Made by a program: the position numbers and the translations under genes
Shown: positions 1-12,500 of the stretch, piece by piece
Layout: each line of letters opens with the position of its first letter
Position numbering within the stretch: the first letter of the stretch is position 1
The notes under the pieces: generated by a model
Seen by the model: only the letters and a program-made list of their open reading frames with translations
Told to the model about the DNA's origin: nothing
The model's database searches: none
Source of the DNA: Apostichopus leukothele
Taxonomy: Eukaryota; Echinodermata; Holothuroidea; Aspidochirotida; Stichopodidae
Direction: 5' to 3'
Assembly: GCA_010014835.2 (NCBI GenBank)
Contig: JAAAKB020000002.1
Coordinates: 721,942-744,668, forward strand
DNA length: 22,727 bases

Positions 1-137
1 AATTGACAATTCATAATCATGGACGTTAAATATGATTCTAAGAGACTGACTTCGGTCAGCTTGCGGCTTTGACAAGCCAATGAGGCTTCTTCGCAAGTTC
101 CTGCTTGCAGGAGGATCTAAAATACATAAACTCTCAC
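1..137 (-). other. Intron start (5' splice site) beyond the 3' exon, or 3' UTR
   Basis: In gene orientation this begins with the GTGAGAG donor at 137. If the 68-residue end is used without splicing here, it is 3' untranslated sequence. It holds two small hairpins: CTGAC/GTCAG around a TTCG loop at 47-60, and TCCTGC/GCAGGA at about 99-113. The first bases (AATTGACAATT) are nearly palindromic. Confidence 0.5.
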
Positions 138-504
138 CCCGGAAACGTCCTTCATTCTGACCACTTTCCGATTCGTGGGGAGCTTGACACGAGTCTTCCT
201 CGGGGGCTCTGCGGCCTGCGCAGAGGCGGAGGAGGAGTAAATATTTGCCTGGGGTTGATGGATGGGTGGTGAGGTCATAATGCCGTCCAAGGGACTATTA
301 ATCGGCGGTGAGGTCAACTGGTGAGGTAGTAGAGGAACGAAGTTGCCCAAGTTCGATGGCAGCGAATTTCTCTGAATCTGTAGCATGTTCTTCCTGTTTG
401 CTCGTCGGATCACATTTCCCACCCGTCCTCCTGCCCCTCCGTCTTGTATGTTCTCCTGGCCCTTGGCCCGCAGCGATACTTTCATATTTTTGCAACGGCG
501 CATG
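138..504 (-). CDS. BRD2/3/4-like: BET 3' exon with two possible reading frames (short end or long-isoform frame)
   Basis: A strong acceptor (tttcctttgctcacag) gives an exon starting at 504, and a strong donor (GTGAGAG) would end it at 138. Read in phase 0 after the 1878-1960 exon it gives 68 residues beginning [14 protein letters not shown] and stops with TAA at 298-300. A second frame is open throughout. It is Pro/Ser-rich ([20 protein letters not shown]) and ends KVVRMKDVSG exactly at the donor. That end resembles the BRD4-long LKIKNMGSW motif, suggesting a long-isoform exon with the Trp in the next exon off-window. The long frame needs an unseen short exon, or an in-frame inner acceptor such as those giving starts at 377 or 371. 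Neither frame is proven. Confidence 0.6.
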
Positions 505-3500
505 CTGTGAGCAAAGGAAAGAATCACCAAAAAGATGGTTTAGGACAACAATCGAGGCCACAGATGGAAGGCATTAATAACCAAAGGCACCCATTAGTCT
601 TGGGGAAGTTCTCATTTTTCTCTTTTTTCAAAGTACTGAATTTGATTAATACACAAAGGTTTGACAAGGCTAAACCCAACTTTCTTCCAAGATCGTAGAA
701 ATGTTTAAAATGAGGTATATGAAATTTTGTTCATCATACAGAGGTGTGTATAAAGTAAATAACACTTGTACAGTATAAATCTGCTTCACCAACTATCCTG
801 GAAATGTAAAGATCTTTCCAGTGAATTCTTCTCTGACATCCCTAGTCCTCACCGGACCGTTGAAAACCACTATCAGTTCTTGGTCTACCATCAAGACAGC
901 TGGTTAAAGGAAATCATTCTTATCTGCACTTGTAATTCAACATTGTGACTCAAATCTTTCGTCAGTTTCCATTTGACTTTGAAATGTGACAGAACATTAG
1001 AAATAATATGTGCAGTCCAGGTTGTATTGTATAGCACATTTAAGTTTTGTAAAAGTTCTTTAAACAGTTGAGATTCATCAAATTAAAGTGTGTGTGGACT
1101 TTATAGTCTAATTAACAGACCACACTTCAGATACATTAGTTCCTCAGATGTTACACAGATCTCAATGGGAATATCCGTTATATCCGTAATACTACAGAAA
1201 GGTGTAGTCTTCTTACGGCTAGTAACTTGGGTGTCTTTTAGAACCACACAACATCCTTTATTCAATTTTGTTTCCATCTGGTTGCTAAATTATGGCCAAT
1301 TTACCAAACCTTCCAAATTCGAATTCAAAACTAAAAACGATCAACTTAACACCACGTACATTTCTGAAAGGTTATACATTATTCCATCAAATTCTTGATT
1401 TTTCCACTCAGATTCTTTCTGGACATTCAGTATGCAAAAGTCAAATTGTACACTGAAGATTTTATTAATCTTTCTTCGTTTTAAATAAATGATACCAGAC
1501 TGGTCACAATAATGAACTCTACTCTCGCATGACAGTTTTAACCAATAAAAAAAACAAAGCAAGTTATCAGTGCTAACCAAGTAGAGTTGTATATTCTCAA
1601 AAGACCTTTATCAAATAAAGTGGTTCTTTCCTTTTCTTTTCCTTTGTAGAATTCTGCCACTACAGTGTTCTAAAACTATATTCAGCAAGTACACTTTTCG
1701 CTTTTCTCAGTTTCTTACAGAAAAAACTCTGCATATTACTAGTAGACAATACGATACTTTTCTCTTTTGTATATCATATGAGAATTGTTTACATCTTATG
1801 TACCACCGCAAGGAAACTAACAAAACAGAGATGGAAATTTAGAAGAAGAAAAATTATATACCAATTTATTTCCTAACCTGTATTGATGATATATCAGCTG
1901 CCTTCTTTTTGGCCTTCTTCTTATTCTTCAGAGTGGTCTTGCTCCTCTTCTTGACAGGCTCTGTGAGGAAACATATTTCCACTTAGTCTAACAGTCTCAT
2001 TTATATTGTTTTTCCCTTTTCAATCTCTTTCAATCTATCCAAATCAAGCAAAAGTTTTGCTACACAGTGCAGGATGCAGAAATACAATGTGATGAGTTTC
2101 TTGACAAACGCAATCAGTTCAAAGTCGGAAATGAGGAGGTTCTTTGTCTCCCCCATTCAACTTGGCTGTGTTAATACCAAACAGGCAAAACCAACCCTTG
2201 AACATGAAGTTTCAGTTTGGTCAGGTTCAGAAAGGGGATTTAAGCTGTACGGCATCATCAGGCTAGAGAATACTATAGCAACGACGATGCAAAATATGAC
2301 CTCGATATGACTTATGAAAATTGATCACTTTAACGTAGATAAATATGTATATATATACATAAATATATGTATATATATGTATATAAACACATCTTCAACA
2401 AATGAGAGAAGTGAACTATCACTTACTGTTCATGACTTAGGCTAAGACTCAAGAACGGTTCTTTAATATAGTTCAAGGTTTAATATAGTTCAAGAAGAGA
2501 CTAACAAGATACTGTATTCCTTAAGTTTTTATCAAGTTCTTGAAATGTCAAAACGAATGATGTGAATGTCAATGATCTTCTCAAGGAAGTTTCAAAAAGA
2601 AGCCAGGGCGAGTTATTCATCAAGAACGGGAAACAACCAACCAGAGGGGGGGGGAGATTGTCTGAGTTCTTTTATGTATGCAACAAGCAGTTTAAATGTG
2701 ATATTAACTTGTGTATTACTGCTCCCGGCAGGGAGACATATATAGATGTTTATTTGGAATAAAAAAACAGACTACTGGAGTCCTTCATTTCATCAGCTTG
2801 TTTTGAGTGGGAAAACAATGTTTCCCAATACTTCCCAATTTGAGTTAAAATGTTGATTTGGAAGCCACCCGACGTGAAAGTTATAATCCATAATCCCGTC
2901 TTCGTGTTCGCTTAAGCGCCTTAAAAATAACTACCTGACATGATTATGATTATATATCTCCACCAAGGTAGCCACTTCTGTTACCATTGACCTTCCTTAA
3001 TTTTCATCTCATAAGATCACCTCAAGCGACAATTCTTGAAAGAATTGTTTAAGTAGTGACCAATTGAAAAACTGCATAAGAGTGTATAACCTCTTTACCT
3101 TTACTTGATTCCGAGCTTTAGAACTGAAATAACTTAGAACGGAAAAGTCTCATCCCTCCCTGACTGAAGAAGTTTCAACTTTCATGCGTTTCATTGCTTT
3201 AGGAATCTACCTTACTAAAGGTGAGTCCAGCAGGGGGAGCTTGTGGGTCACTACTCACTTGTGACATCTCATGACATGTATCTACCTTACCAAAAGTGAG
3301 TCCAGCAGGGGAAGCTTGTGGGTCACTACTCATTAGAGGCATCTCATGACATACTATGGCAGTTCCTGATCGGGATTTGCTCTTGATAAATAATTTCCTC
3401 TGTACAAGTAACTTTGAATGAGCCTACATGTGTTGCTCCCCATGTTCTACAATAATTATTCGACAGTCCTGTTAAGGCAACATGAAGTGATGCTGCATTT

Positions 3501-6500
3501 ATAGTTATTAAGTTATCATTGAAGTTGAATTTATCACAATCAGCGAACTGAGTTTACTTTTATGGATGTACACATTGTGCAATAAAGTAGATAAATACAA
3601 ATTTTGGGGTTAAATGGCCAGTGGGTGAACATTTGACTGCCTTATTCAGCACCAGATCTCAAAGCATCCATCACAGGCTAATCAATAACCACTCTGTGAT
3701 GAAGAGAGAGCATCGCAGGCGTGGTAGTACCGTGGATGATAACAGCTTACTTAATGGTCAAGGTGGAAGAAGAAAACCATCACATAATTCCGGTGTTATC
3801 GAAGCTTTAGGCTGAGAGGAATTTAAATCTCAGCTGCAAGTTTATTAATGTCATCTAGGATTAGTTGATGATAGTGAAGGCTGGATTATGTTTGACCTAG
3901 GACTACATTTTTATCAGCTTATCAGCTAAATCATAGGCTTGGGATCTTCACTTAAAATATCCACTTCAATTTATTTATTTTTCCCCAAGCAAAAGTTCGT
4001 AGAAGAGAGAAACATTCAAACATCTGAGATATTGCAATCTGAAAATGGACAACCTTATGCTACTAGAGGGATATCTCTCTCTGTTGAAGACAATGTCACT
4101 GAAGCTAATTGAACATACTACTTAAGACACAAAAAGTATTTGCTTTTTATATTGTCTCAAAACTGTTCGTAAGATAATTCTTGCACCTGTAGAAACTCTT
4201 GACTGTATTGTGAAGGAGTTGCTGAGATGATGGCAGTTAACATCTGGCCCACATGTTCAGGCTATCAGTAAACGTGTTTACACCCCGCATGAACAAAGAC
4301 ATCAGGTTTTTCCAGTTGAGGTCTGCCTTAAATGTGCTTGTGTGCCTAAGCAATGGTGTAACTTCCATTGTAAGTAAATGGAGTTTCTTTAAAAGCTAAT
4401 ACAATGTTAATGAGCAATGTAGGTAGAATTGCATAAGGTGACCGACCAGACATACCCGATTTCTGGAGACAGTCCCAGGATTTCATGACCTGTCCCTGAT
4501 TAAAGAGTCTTAAGAAATATCCCCGGATTTATACCGACCACAAAATATCCAGGAATTTGTAAAAATCACTAATTTCAAAATGATGTCAGTAGCCTTCCAT
4601 TCACAGAAAAAACTAGATGTAAAGCTGTGATTTAACTTGTAATTTATGGGCCCTACAACTATAAAGTCCATACATGACTAACAAATAGACAACCCAGAAT
4701 ACTTTTATTAACTGTAATAAATATGGAAAACAACTTTTTTGTGCTTTTGCAGATTTATCTTGGACGAAAGGCTTGTTTCTGGAGGTGTTTCTAATCTTGG
4801 CCATTTGACAATCGTCCGTGACACATAACCACCAAAATACTACCCCTTTAAATGTAGTGTAGTTGCTTAACCATTGATATCAACAAGAGGGGCCGGTCAA
4901 CTGCCGTATAATGTTCCGAATTTCCATGAAACGGTCACTGTAGCTTAAATTGACCACTGGAAGTACTTTCTCCACGATTGTAAGACTTTTCTTTGTTAAC
5001 AAACACTTTGAATGGCTCTGGTTGCAAATTACACTGGAAAAGGGTTAAAGCACTTTCAACCAGAACCATATAATCTTCTTGGTCAAAATGGTTTAATTCG
5101 CTGCTAACCTAGTCAAATTTTCCAATTATTGGAAGATGTTCAATCCAGATATTTAATTAAGACTCAACTTTGGTACCTCTACTACAAAATACATCCATGA
5201 AAAGCAATCTGTGTTGTAAAATGACCGACTTGAGTAACTAGTAGAGTCACTAACAACCTAGGAATACACATTACTTGTGTCATTGTGAAGGTGGGGTCAG
5301 GCAGGGGTCAGCCCCATTGCAGCAATAAGAGTGGCCCGTTCTACACACCATTATCCATCCAGGAAGGTAATACGCTTGCCTTATGCTACACGGAACAACT
5401 TGATACCCAAAGCGTCATCCTTTCGGGGAATTGCTGGGACCTCAAATGGAAATCCTTTAAGACCAAGACCAGGAGGGTCAGAATTTGTCACAGTGGGTGG
5501 GGGTGGGATGCATCTTGTTTGTGTGGAAATCAGACATGATATGGCAGATTCCACAAAAACAAAACTGCTTTCCCAATCTTTGTGACGACTTTGTGAATAG
5601 ACCTACTAAATTTCTTTAGCAGATCTATAGAATTGCAATCAGGTTCACTGATCTTTATTCCAAGAATCATACAAGCACTTTCTATGTTACTTAAAACTGA
5701 GCTGTTTAGCGATTAAAAACTTCATTTACCATTTTCTCTTCCTTCAAGAACCTATGCAACAGAAAACCTTACCACAACATTGAATGGGGTATTTGACTTG
5801 ACTTTTTTTTTTTCATTCTTTTCTTGCTCAATACACCACAATGCTGCCAATGTCCAGGCAGGGTAAAATGAGCCATATAGAATGCTTGAAAGCAACATTA
5901 CAAACATATGTCTGCACATTTTGGAAACAAAAATTTTCAAAGCAGCTGACTTATAATTGCAAGAAACAGGATTTTTTAATTGGGTTTTCTGTTGAATAGG
6001 AACAATAGAAAGGAAGACAAAGAAACCTTACATTTTCTCATTTTATTGCACATCATACTATTATCAAGTATATTAAAACATGAAAGAAACAAATTGAGAA
6101 GTAGCTATCTGCTCAGTTTGAAATAACACAGAATTTGAAGTGGTTGCCGACAATTGGATTCTGAGGAACACACAGTACAAATGAATTAATAAAAAAATAA
6201 AGTGTATCTTGACCTTTTTCAGTTTATTTATGAAAATTGAAGTACAATGGATCACAAATTTTCCAAAGTATTTATGAACAGTAAGAAATGCTACATGGCA
6301 ACTGTTATCACACAAATTTCACACTAGTTAGCCTCACTAAATTTTAGTTTAGATTTTGCGATAAAAATGTTTCCTTTCCAAACAAGAAAAAAAAAAAAAA
6401 GCCTTTGAAAGGTCCCATGCATTTTTTCTTTCTTTGTGTGTGTTTGTTCAGCTAGGTAACTGGATTTACAAATGCATTACAAACAAAGCACCACACAAAA

Positions 6501-9500
6501 TGATTAGCCATCACAAGTTATGTTTTGGTTATTTCTACCTCGATCAATTTTTTATCTAACAAACTCACCCACAAAAAGATATTTACAGCAATACAAAGAG
6601 CGCCAGACTTAACAAAACTTAGAAAACAAGAACAAGGAGAAAACATTGGCAAAAGTTAATAAGAAAAGAAATGGTATGGGGAGGATTCCCTTAATTTAGC
6701 ATTGAATTTTAAGGAATACCAGTAGTGATGTACCAAGGGAATAATCAGAGTGCAATTGTGTGTTTTTTGACATTTTTTGGCAATCAAGACTGTTTCACTC
6801 TTGTTTCACCCTTGGCAAAATATTTTTTTATAACAATTCTTTTGATACTGTGAAAGTGTCCTAACTTCAGAAACCAATGTCGGCAAACACTGGAGCCAAG
6901 GTTAAACTAACTTGTTACGACAACATAAAAGAAAGAAAATGTAAATAAATAACCGGATGACTTGGTTCAACTTTCAGTAAGTTTAGAACAGGACCGTATC
7001 TGGTTCACTCGCAACGAGGCGACGATCTCACCATGCACATTCAAAATGTTGAAACAGCGGTGCCATTGCCTTGTGATTAGAAATGAGTCATGACCAAAAA
7101 ACATTTACAAGACAGGCCCTTGATAAAATACTTTAGCACTGCTCATAGACAAAACCAGCTTCTGCAATGTTAAAACACACACAATGGCACTCTGAACGAT
7201 GTGCAAAAAAGGAGGACGAAAAAAATTAAAATGGGGCAAAAAGATCCGCTAAAAACTGAACCAGTCCAGTGTAACAACTGTCAGCCTTACTTATGAAGGA
7301 TGTCATGTGCTCATATGACAAAATACTTGCAATTCCCTAGGGGACTAATATGCAGCATATATTTACAGGACCTTGCATCACCAATCTCACGACCTCTTCA
7401 GAAAGTGAGGATCATTTCAGTTAATATACGGACCTATATTGTCACCAATGAGGCTACCCAGGATACAGAGTAACATGAGATCCCTACAGAATTGTTTCTT
7501 TTTTGTTTTGTTTATAAAACTCATTCTCATTTGGGAGACCAACAAGTCCCTGTCCCATTCAAAGTATGAGGAATCAAATTATGATAAAAAAGAAACATCT
7601 GCTATTCTTACAATACATATACATAGATACAGGATAAGGAAAACTCAAGTATGGACAACTCGTCAAATTGGTCTATCATATACAAAATGTACACAAGTTT
7701 AATTTTTCACTTGAAACAAACTCAAGAGGATGATTTCAAAAATATGTTTGTTTGTTTTTTATCTCTTTTCTTCATTGCAATTTTATACACACTATCTTAC
7801 TAAACAATCTCAATGAACTTACCCCTCGACTAATTCCACAGTTAGAGGATGTGCAATCGCCCTTATTTCCAATTATTTCTCTATTCACAAGTCCATTCTC
7901 ATCTGTTAGTATTTCCCCCCTTTTCTGAGTTTCTGAACTCTTTTTCTACTTACAAAACATTTTGAAGTCTACTATTTCACAGTCTATATTTTTGAAGGTT
8001 TACAACATTCTTGACACATTGATTACACATGCTAGTTTTAAACTTTCTCTATTATTCATTTTTTTTCTACCTTTTGTTTGTTTAATGAGTGTGATAATCA
8101 ACCTAAGTACCTGACTCTGAGTCACTACTATCAGAGCTGGATGATGCGCTGGAACTACTGCTGGCATCACTCTCGTCTGAACTGCTACTGCTTGCACTAA
8201 GCCTCGTCTCTCCACCATCCACAGCGTTGGCTGAACCAGGCTCTGCAGCTGCTACAAAGACATACAATTCACATTTGTAATCAATCACAAAAACATGCTT
8301 AGGTTTTTTTTTTAAAGCTCATAAGCTTTCTTTCATTTGAAGCAAAGTTCACAGAGCATTGCTTACAACATACTTGGCTTCTCAATGAGGACATTATCAA
8401 GAGGTGGAGCACATACAGTAAAGGTGAGAGCTTTAAACCATTTCCCCTCCTGTCTGCCCCTCCCCTCCACCAACAAAAGAGCTGTTTTCAATCCCTGAGA
8501 TTGAACAGTCAGATCCACATGTAGCCATCTTATAAATCCTGTAAAGTCTTGGAGAATGGGCCTTTTCATACTTAAAACTGCAAATATTGAGTGAAATTAA
8601 CAAAGTGCCACAAAATATTTTCATGTTGATTGCAAATCTTCTGAAAATCAAATAAATTTGCATTTTTTAAAAGTTCCCTAGATTAATTTGAACCATTGCA
8701 CATGACATTTTTTGTAAAAGGACATTGGTTTCATTAACCTGTTACTTCAACATGATACTCTAACTTAATGACACCTTGATTCGAGTACCCAAGATTAATC
8801 GATACGTCAGACAAACTGAACAGTGTGAAGAATACTATATGAACAAAATACCATGACATTTTTAACAGCTTCAAAATGGCTACTTAGAAACAAAATTACC
8901 TTTCCCTTTCTTGGTTTGCTTTTTGGCATATTGACCACCAAGTTGACCGCTAACATCTTCTAACCGCCTTTCTAATTCTAGCTTCTTCTGACTCTGGGCT
9001 TCTGCTTTTGACTTGGCATTCTTTTTCGAGACTGCAATCGAAATCAAAATTAGAAACCTTGCGACGTTCATCTCATGCTTAGAATGCAACGTGTATATAA
9101 TGGATGTGAACAAACTGCAAACTCTTTCGTGTAATGTTACAAGTATAACATGTACACAATCGTAAGTTAGCTCTCCAGTCAAAACTGAAATGTGGTACTC
9201 CAGACGGGTATTACTATCGCTATTGTTTGGAAATTATTTGGGGATATGCAGGCGATGTGAAAATGAGTCCAAACCAATCTTTTGTAAATAAATTTCTACT
9301 AAAAGCCACCTGTTGTAATGGGGTGTAACTAATCAATACTCTAACCAAGTCATGTGCTATTTGCACATAAATAGATACCCCTTCCATCACACTAAAGAAT
9401 CTTTGTGTGGTAACAAAGAGTCCAGCTGCTAACTATCAAAAGTTCATAGCTGTTGAAATCCAATCTTGAAACTTTTGCTTCCCACATATGAATATATTTA

Positions 9501-12500
9501 AGCTTTAAAGTTTTGCCAAATTTCCATGTTCTTAATGATATTTGGGGGCATGTAACAGAGTTTGTTTCTATGTGCGGTACCTCTTCCTTTATCCATGAAT
9601 ACAGTGCTAACGGATTGTGGCAACGTCAACCGAACATATAGCGTAAAGCTTATGCATGGTTAACAACTGCGTTAAGCTGTTATAGTTACCTCGTAGTTAA
9701 TGTAGCCAATTAAATTTTTGCAATGACTGAATGGAGCATCCATACGTCTTCACACAAGTAACACATGTCACTGTGTTAAGTCTCTCTCCTGTATTCTAAG
9801 TGCTTCTCTTTTAATTAAAAATACCCAGCAGTTTTCAGACATTTTTAAATGTCACATCAATTTCACAGAAATTCAAATTATTTTTGATTCCTGAAAGACA
9901 AGAGAGAATTAAGATTGCTCACCGTAGGGTTTCCTGGGTTTCTTCTTCAAGCAGGACATGACATATCTTTCCAGTTCTCGAAGGGTAGACGGTTTCAAGG
10001 TTTCAAAATCTATTTCAATCTCGTCTGGATTGGAATCTTTTAAGGAAGGCTCTCTGGATTGAATTATATGTACAACACGGCCAAGTTTGTCACCTGGTGG
10101 GAAGAATGTGAAGAGACGAAATTAACTTTTCGGGTACAAGTTAAGATTCCACAACAACAGATGAAACCCCATGACACTACATATTATTACACCTGTCAAA
10201 TCATATGGTAAACAGACAAGCTTGCTTCTATTTAAGGTGTTATGCTGAAAAAATAATATAAACTCTTCAGTACTACCAGTCATATTTATAAAGCTTCTAG
10301 CAAGCATGAAAAAATATAGACTAACAAAATCATAGGATTTGACATTTTTAACAATATGCATGAATTTTACATATTTGTGCATCAGCAATAACCAAATTTT
10401 TTCAGAAGACTACCCCAATATTTCCCATCCTACACTTTTACAACACTTTACCCTTAACGAGCTAGTCCATTCAGTGTTCTTCCAAATTGGCTCTAGAAAT
10501 CTTTGAAACGTTTATTTCTACATTCCAATGACGATGACCTACCAGGTAATTTATTGATATCCAAGCTTAGCTGTCTCTTCTCATCGTATGACATCGGTTT
10601 GCCCATGTCTTCATCTTCACTTTCTTCTGCTGGAGGCTTTTTGGCTTTGGAAGTAGACTTTCTTGCTCTGAAAATAAATACAGGTCTCAGTACCATTAAC
10701 TACAAATCATATGCACCATCCCCAGTGAAATTCTTGCCAGTTTCTTGGGAAAAAAAGCATGTACACTCTCTCCCAACACCCATCCTCATTCAGCCAACCC
10801 CACAAACAGGAAGTTCTGCTATTTTCACATGGACACTTCTGTTCTGGCCTTTTCTAGGTATTTCAAGCTCGCTTACCATGAAAGTGGGGAGACCGTGTAA
10901 TGAAAAGGTTACAGCCTTTCTAGAATCTGCAATTTTCACCTCCCTCCAGTAACACCCACTCGGTTGCCCACCCCAGGAATAGTTTATCTTAAATCGCATC
11001 GCAAAATGCTATACAATATGGTCAAGTTGCTATAAAAGTGCAAATATGTATAGCCTTTTTTTGTACACATGAACTTTAGTTTCAAAATTTCAATAAATTA
11101 TTCACTGCCTGACGAGTACACAACTCGAATGTGCAAGCTTTATTACACAACACACGTAGGCAATCAGAGGGTCAGTAAAAGCTTACCTTGTCTTCTTGGG
11201 CTTGGGTTTCTCGGAATTATTTTTTGCTTTAGAGCCAGATTTGGCTTTCTCCTTGAGCGCTGCTTCTTCCTGTATCCTCTTTTGTTCAAGTAACCTCTCA
11301 TGCTCTTTCTCCTTCTCTTTCAATTCTTTTTCCCTTTCCCTTTCCCTTTCAAGTTCTTTCTCTCTTTCTTTCTCTCTTTCAAGTTCTTTTTCTCTTTGTT
11401 TATCACTATCTAATTCTTTCGTTTTGTCTTTATGCTTCTCTTTCTTTTTTTTCTTCTCTTTTTTCCTTTTCTTCGAGCTTTTCAGGAGGGCAAGCTGTTC
11501 ATGAACTAACCTAAGCTGTAAGGGGCAAAAATCAGTTTAAAAATAGGTTTTAAATATCTCCTCCACGCTGCAAAAATCAAATCTGAATACTCAATACCAG
11601 CAGCACAGTATCATCATACAAATACATCAACACTATAAAAATAAGAGACCGAAAGAGATGCGATCTTCAGACCACACTAATGGACTCAATAATACAATTG
11701 TCTATTCAAGCTCCTAGATGACAAAAGTTAACATTGTAATGGGGCAATCAGAAACCTCTCTGTATCATGTATCCCAAACTCAAGCATACAACCACAGACA
11801 GCTTGGCAGAACGCACAAACAGAGAGCAGTGGTATGCTTTGAGGAAGATGGAACTCAAATGACACGCATGGTTATCATCATCTCGCACTCCTCTACCTTA
11901 ACCATTGCACATTATTAGGCATTTAGGGTACTGCGCATTACCATACCAAGAATATCCTAAGATATCAGGACTATGTCAGTGGCAAATGCACTTACAGGAC
12001 TTGCTACAAGTGATCAGAAATGTACTCATCCAAAAAATTCCCCCTTTCCCCATATCAACATTCCTCCTTCTCTTTTTGATGAGGGTGGACAAATTCCATC
12101 ATTGGTAATGAAATATTGAGCTTTAATCTTTGCCCTCTATTGATCGTGGGCCCACGAAACCAACCATCCCATCCATACATTTTAATCACAGGCAGTAAAC
12201 AGCGATGGTAAAATTCTCCCAAGAGTGCAACTCTCATGACACATGGCATACACCATCAAAACTACAGTTTGACGAGAACGCCAGATGCAAAGTTTTGTTG
12301 TTCATGACTATTGCAACGTGTTATTTTCCTTTTCTATTGTCAAGGAGAAGACATACCTGGTCTTGTAATTGTTCTAATCTAAGTTGCCTTTCATCTTCAC
12401 TGTCTTCTTCTTCAGATGACTCTGATGAACTGCTGGGACTACCAGTCACTGGAGGTACTCTGTCGTTGACTCTCTCGTTGACTGCCACAGGTGTGGTTAC

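Larger units (their letters stand above)
1961..8110 (-). other. Largest internal intron, 6150 nt
   Basis: It separates the SEED-type exon from the Lys-rich exon. It holds an AT microsatellite (2336-2395), a 17-bp tandem duplication (2462-2494), a 75-bp tandem duplication (3205-3354), a transposon-like fragment (about 4435-4560), a GC-richer island (5285-5600), and A/T homopolymers at about 5803-5813 and 6389-6401. I see no BET exon in it. Confidence 0.75.

Noticed and set aside
853-899. 47-nt exon-like segment on the minus strand with good acceptor (tttaaccag) and donor (GTGAGG)
   Set aside because: Entered in phase 0 from the 1878-1960 exon it stops after two codons. In the other phases it does not restore the Pro/Ser-rich frame of the 3' exon. 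At most it is a poison or short-end exon.
1341-1580. Minus-strand segment reading [20 protein letters not shown] after a possible acceptor
   Set aside because: The pyrimidine tract is poor and the only phase-suitable donor (GTATAA) is weak; there is no family resemblance.
10503-10952. 149-codon open frame on the plus strand
   Set aside because: It lies antisense to the ET-domain exon and continues into the intron; it is a shadow of the conserved coding strand.
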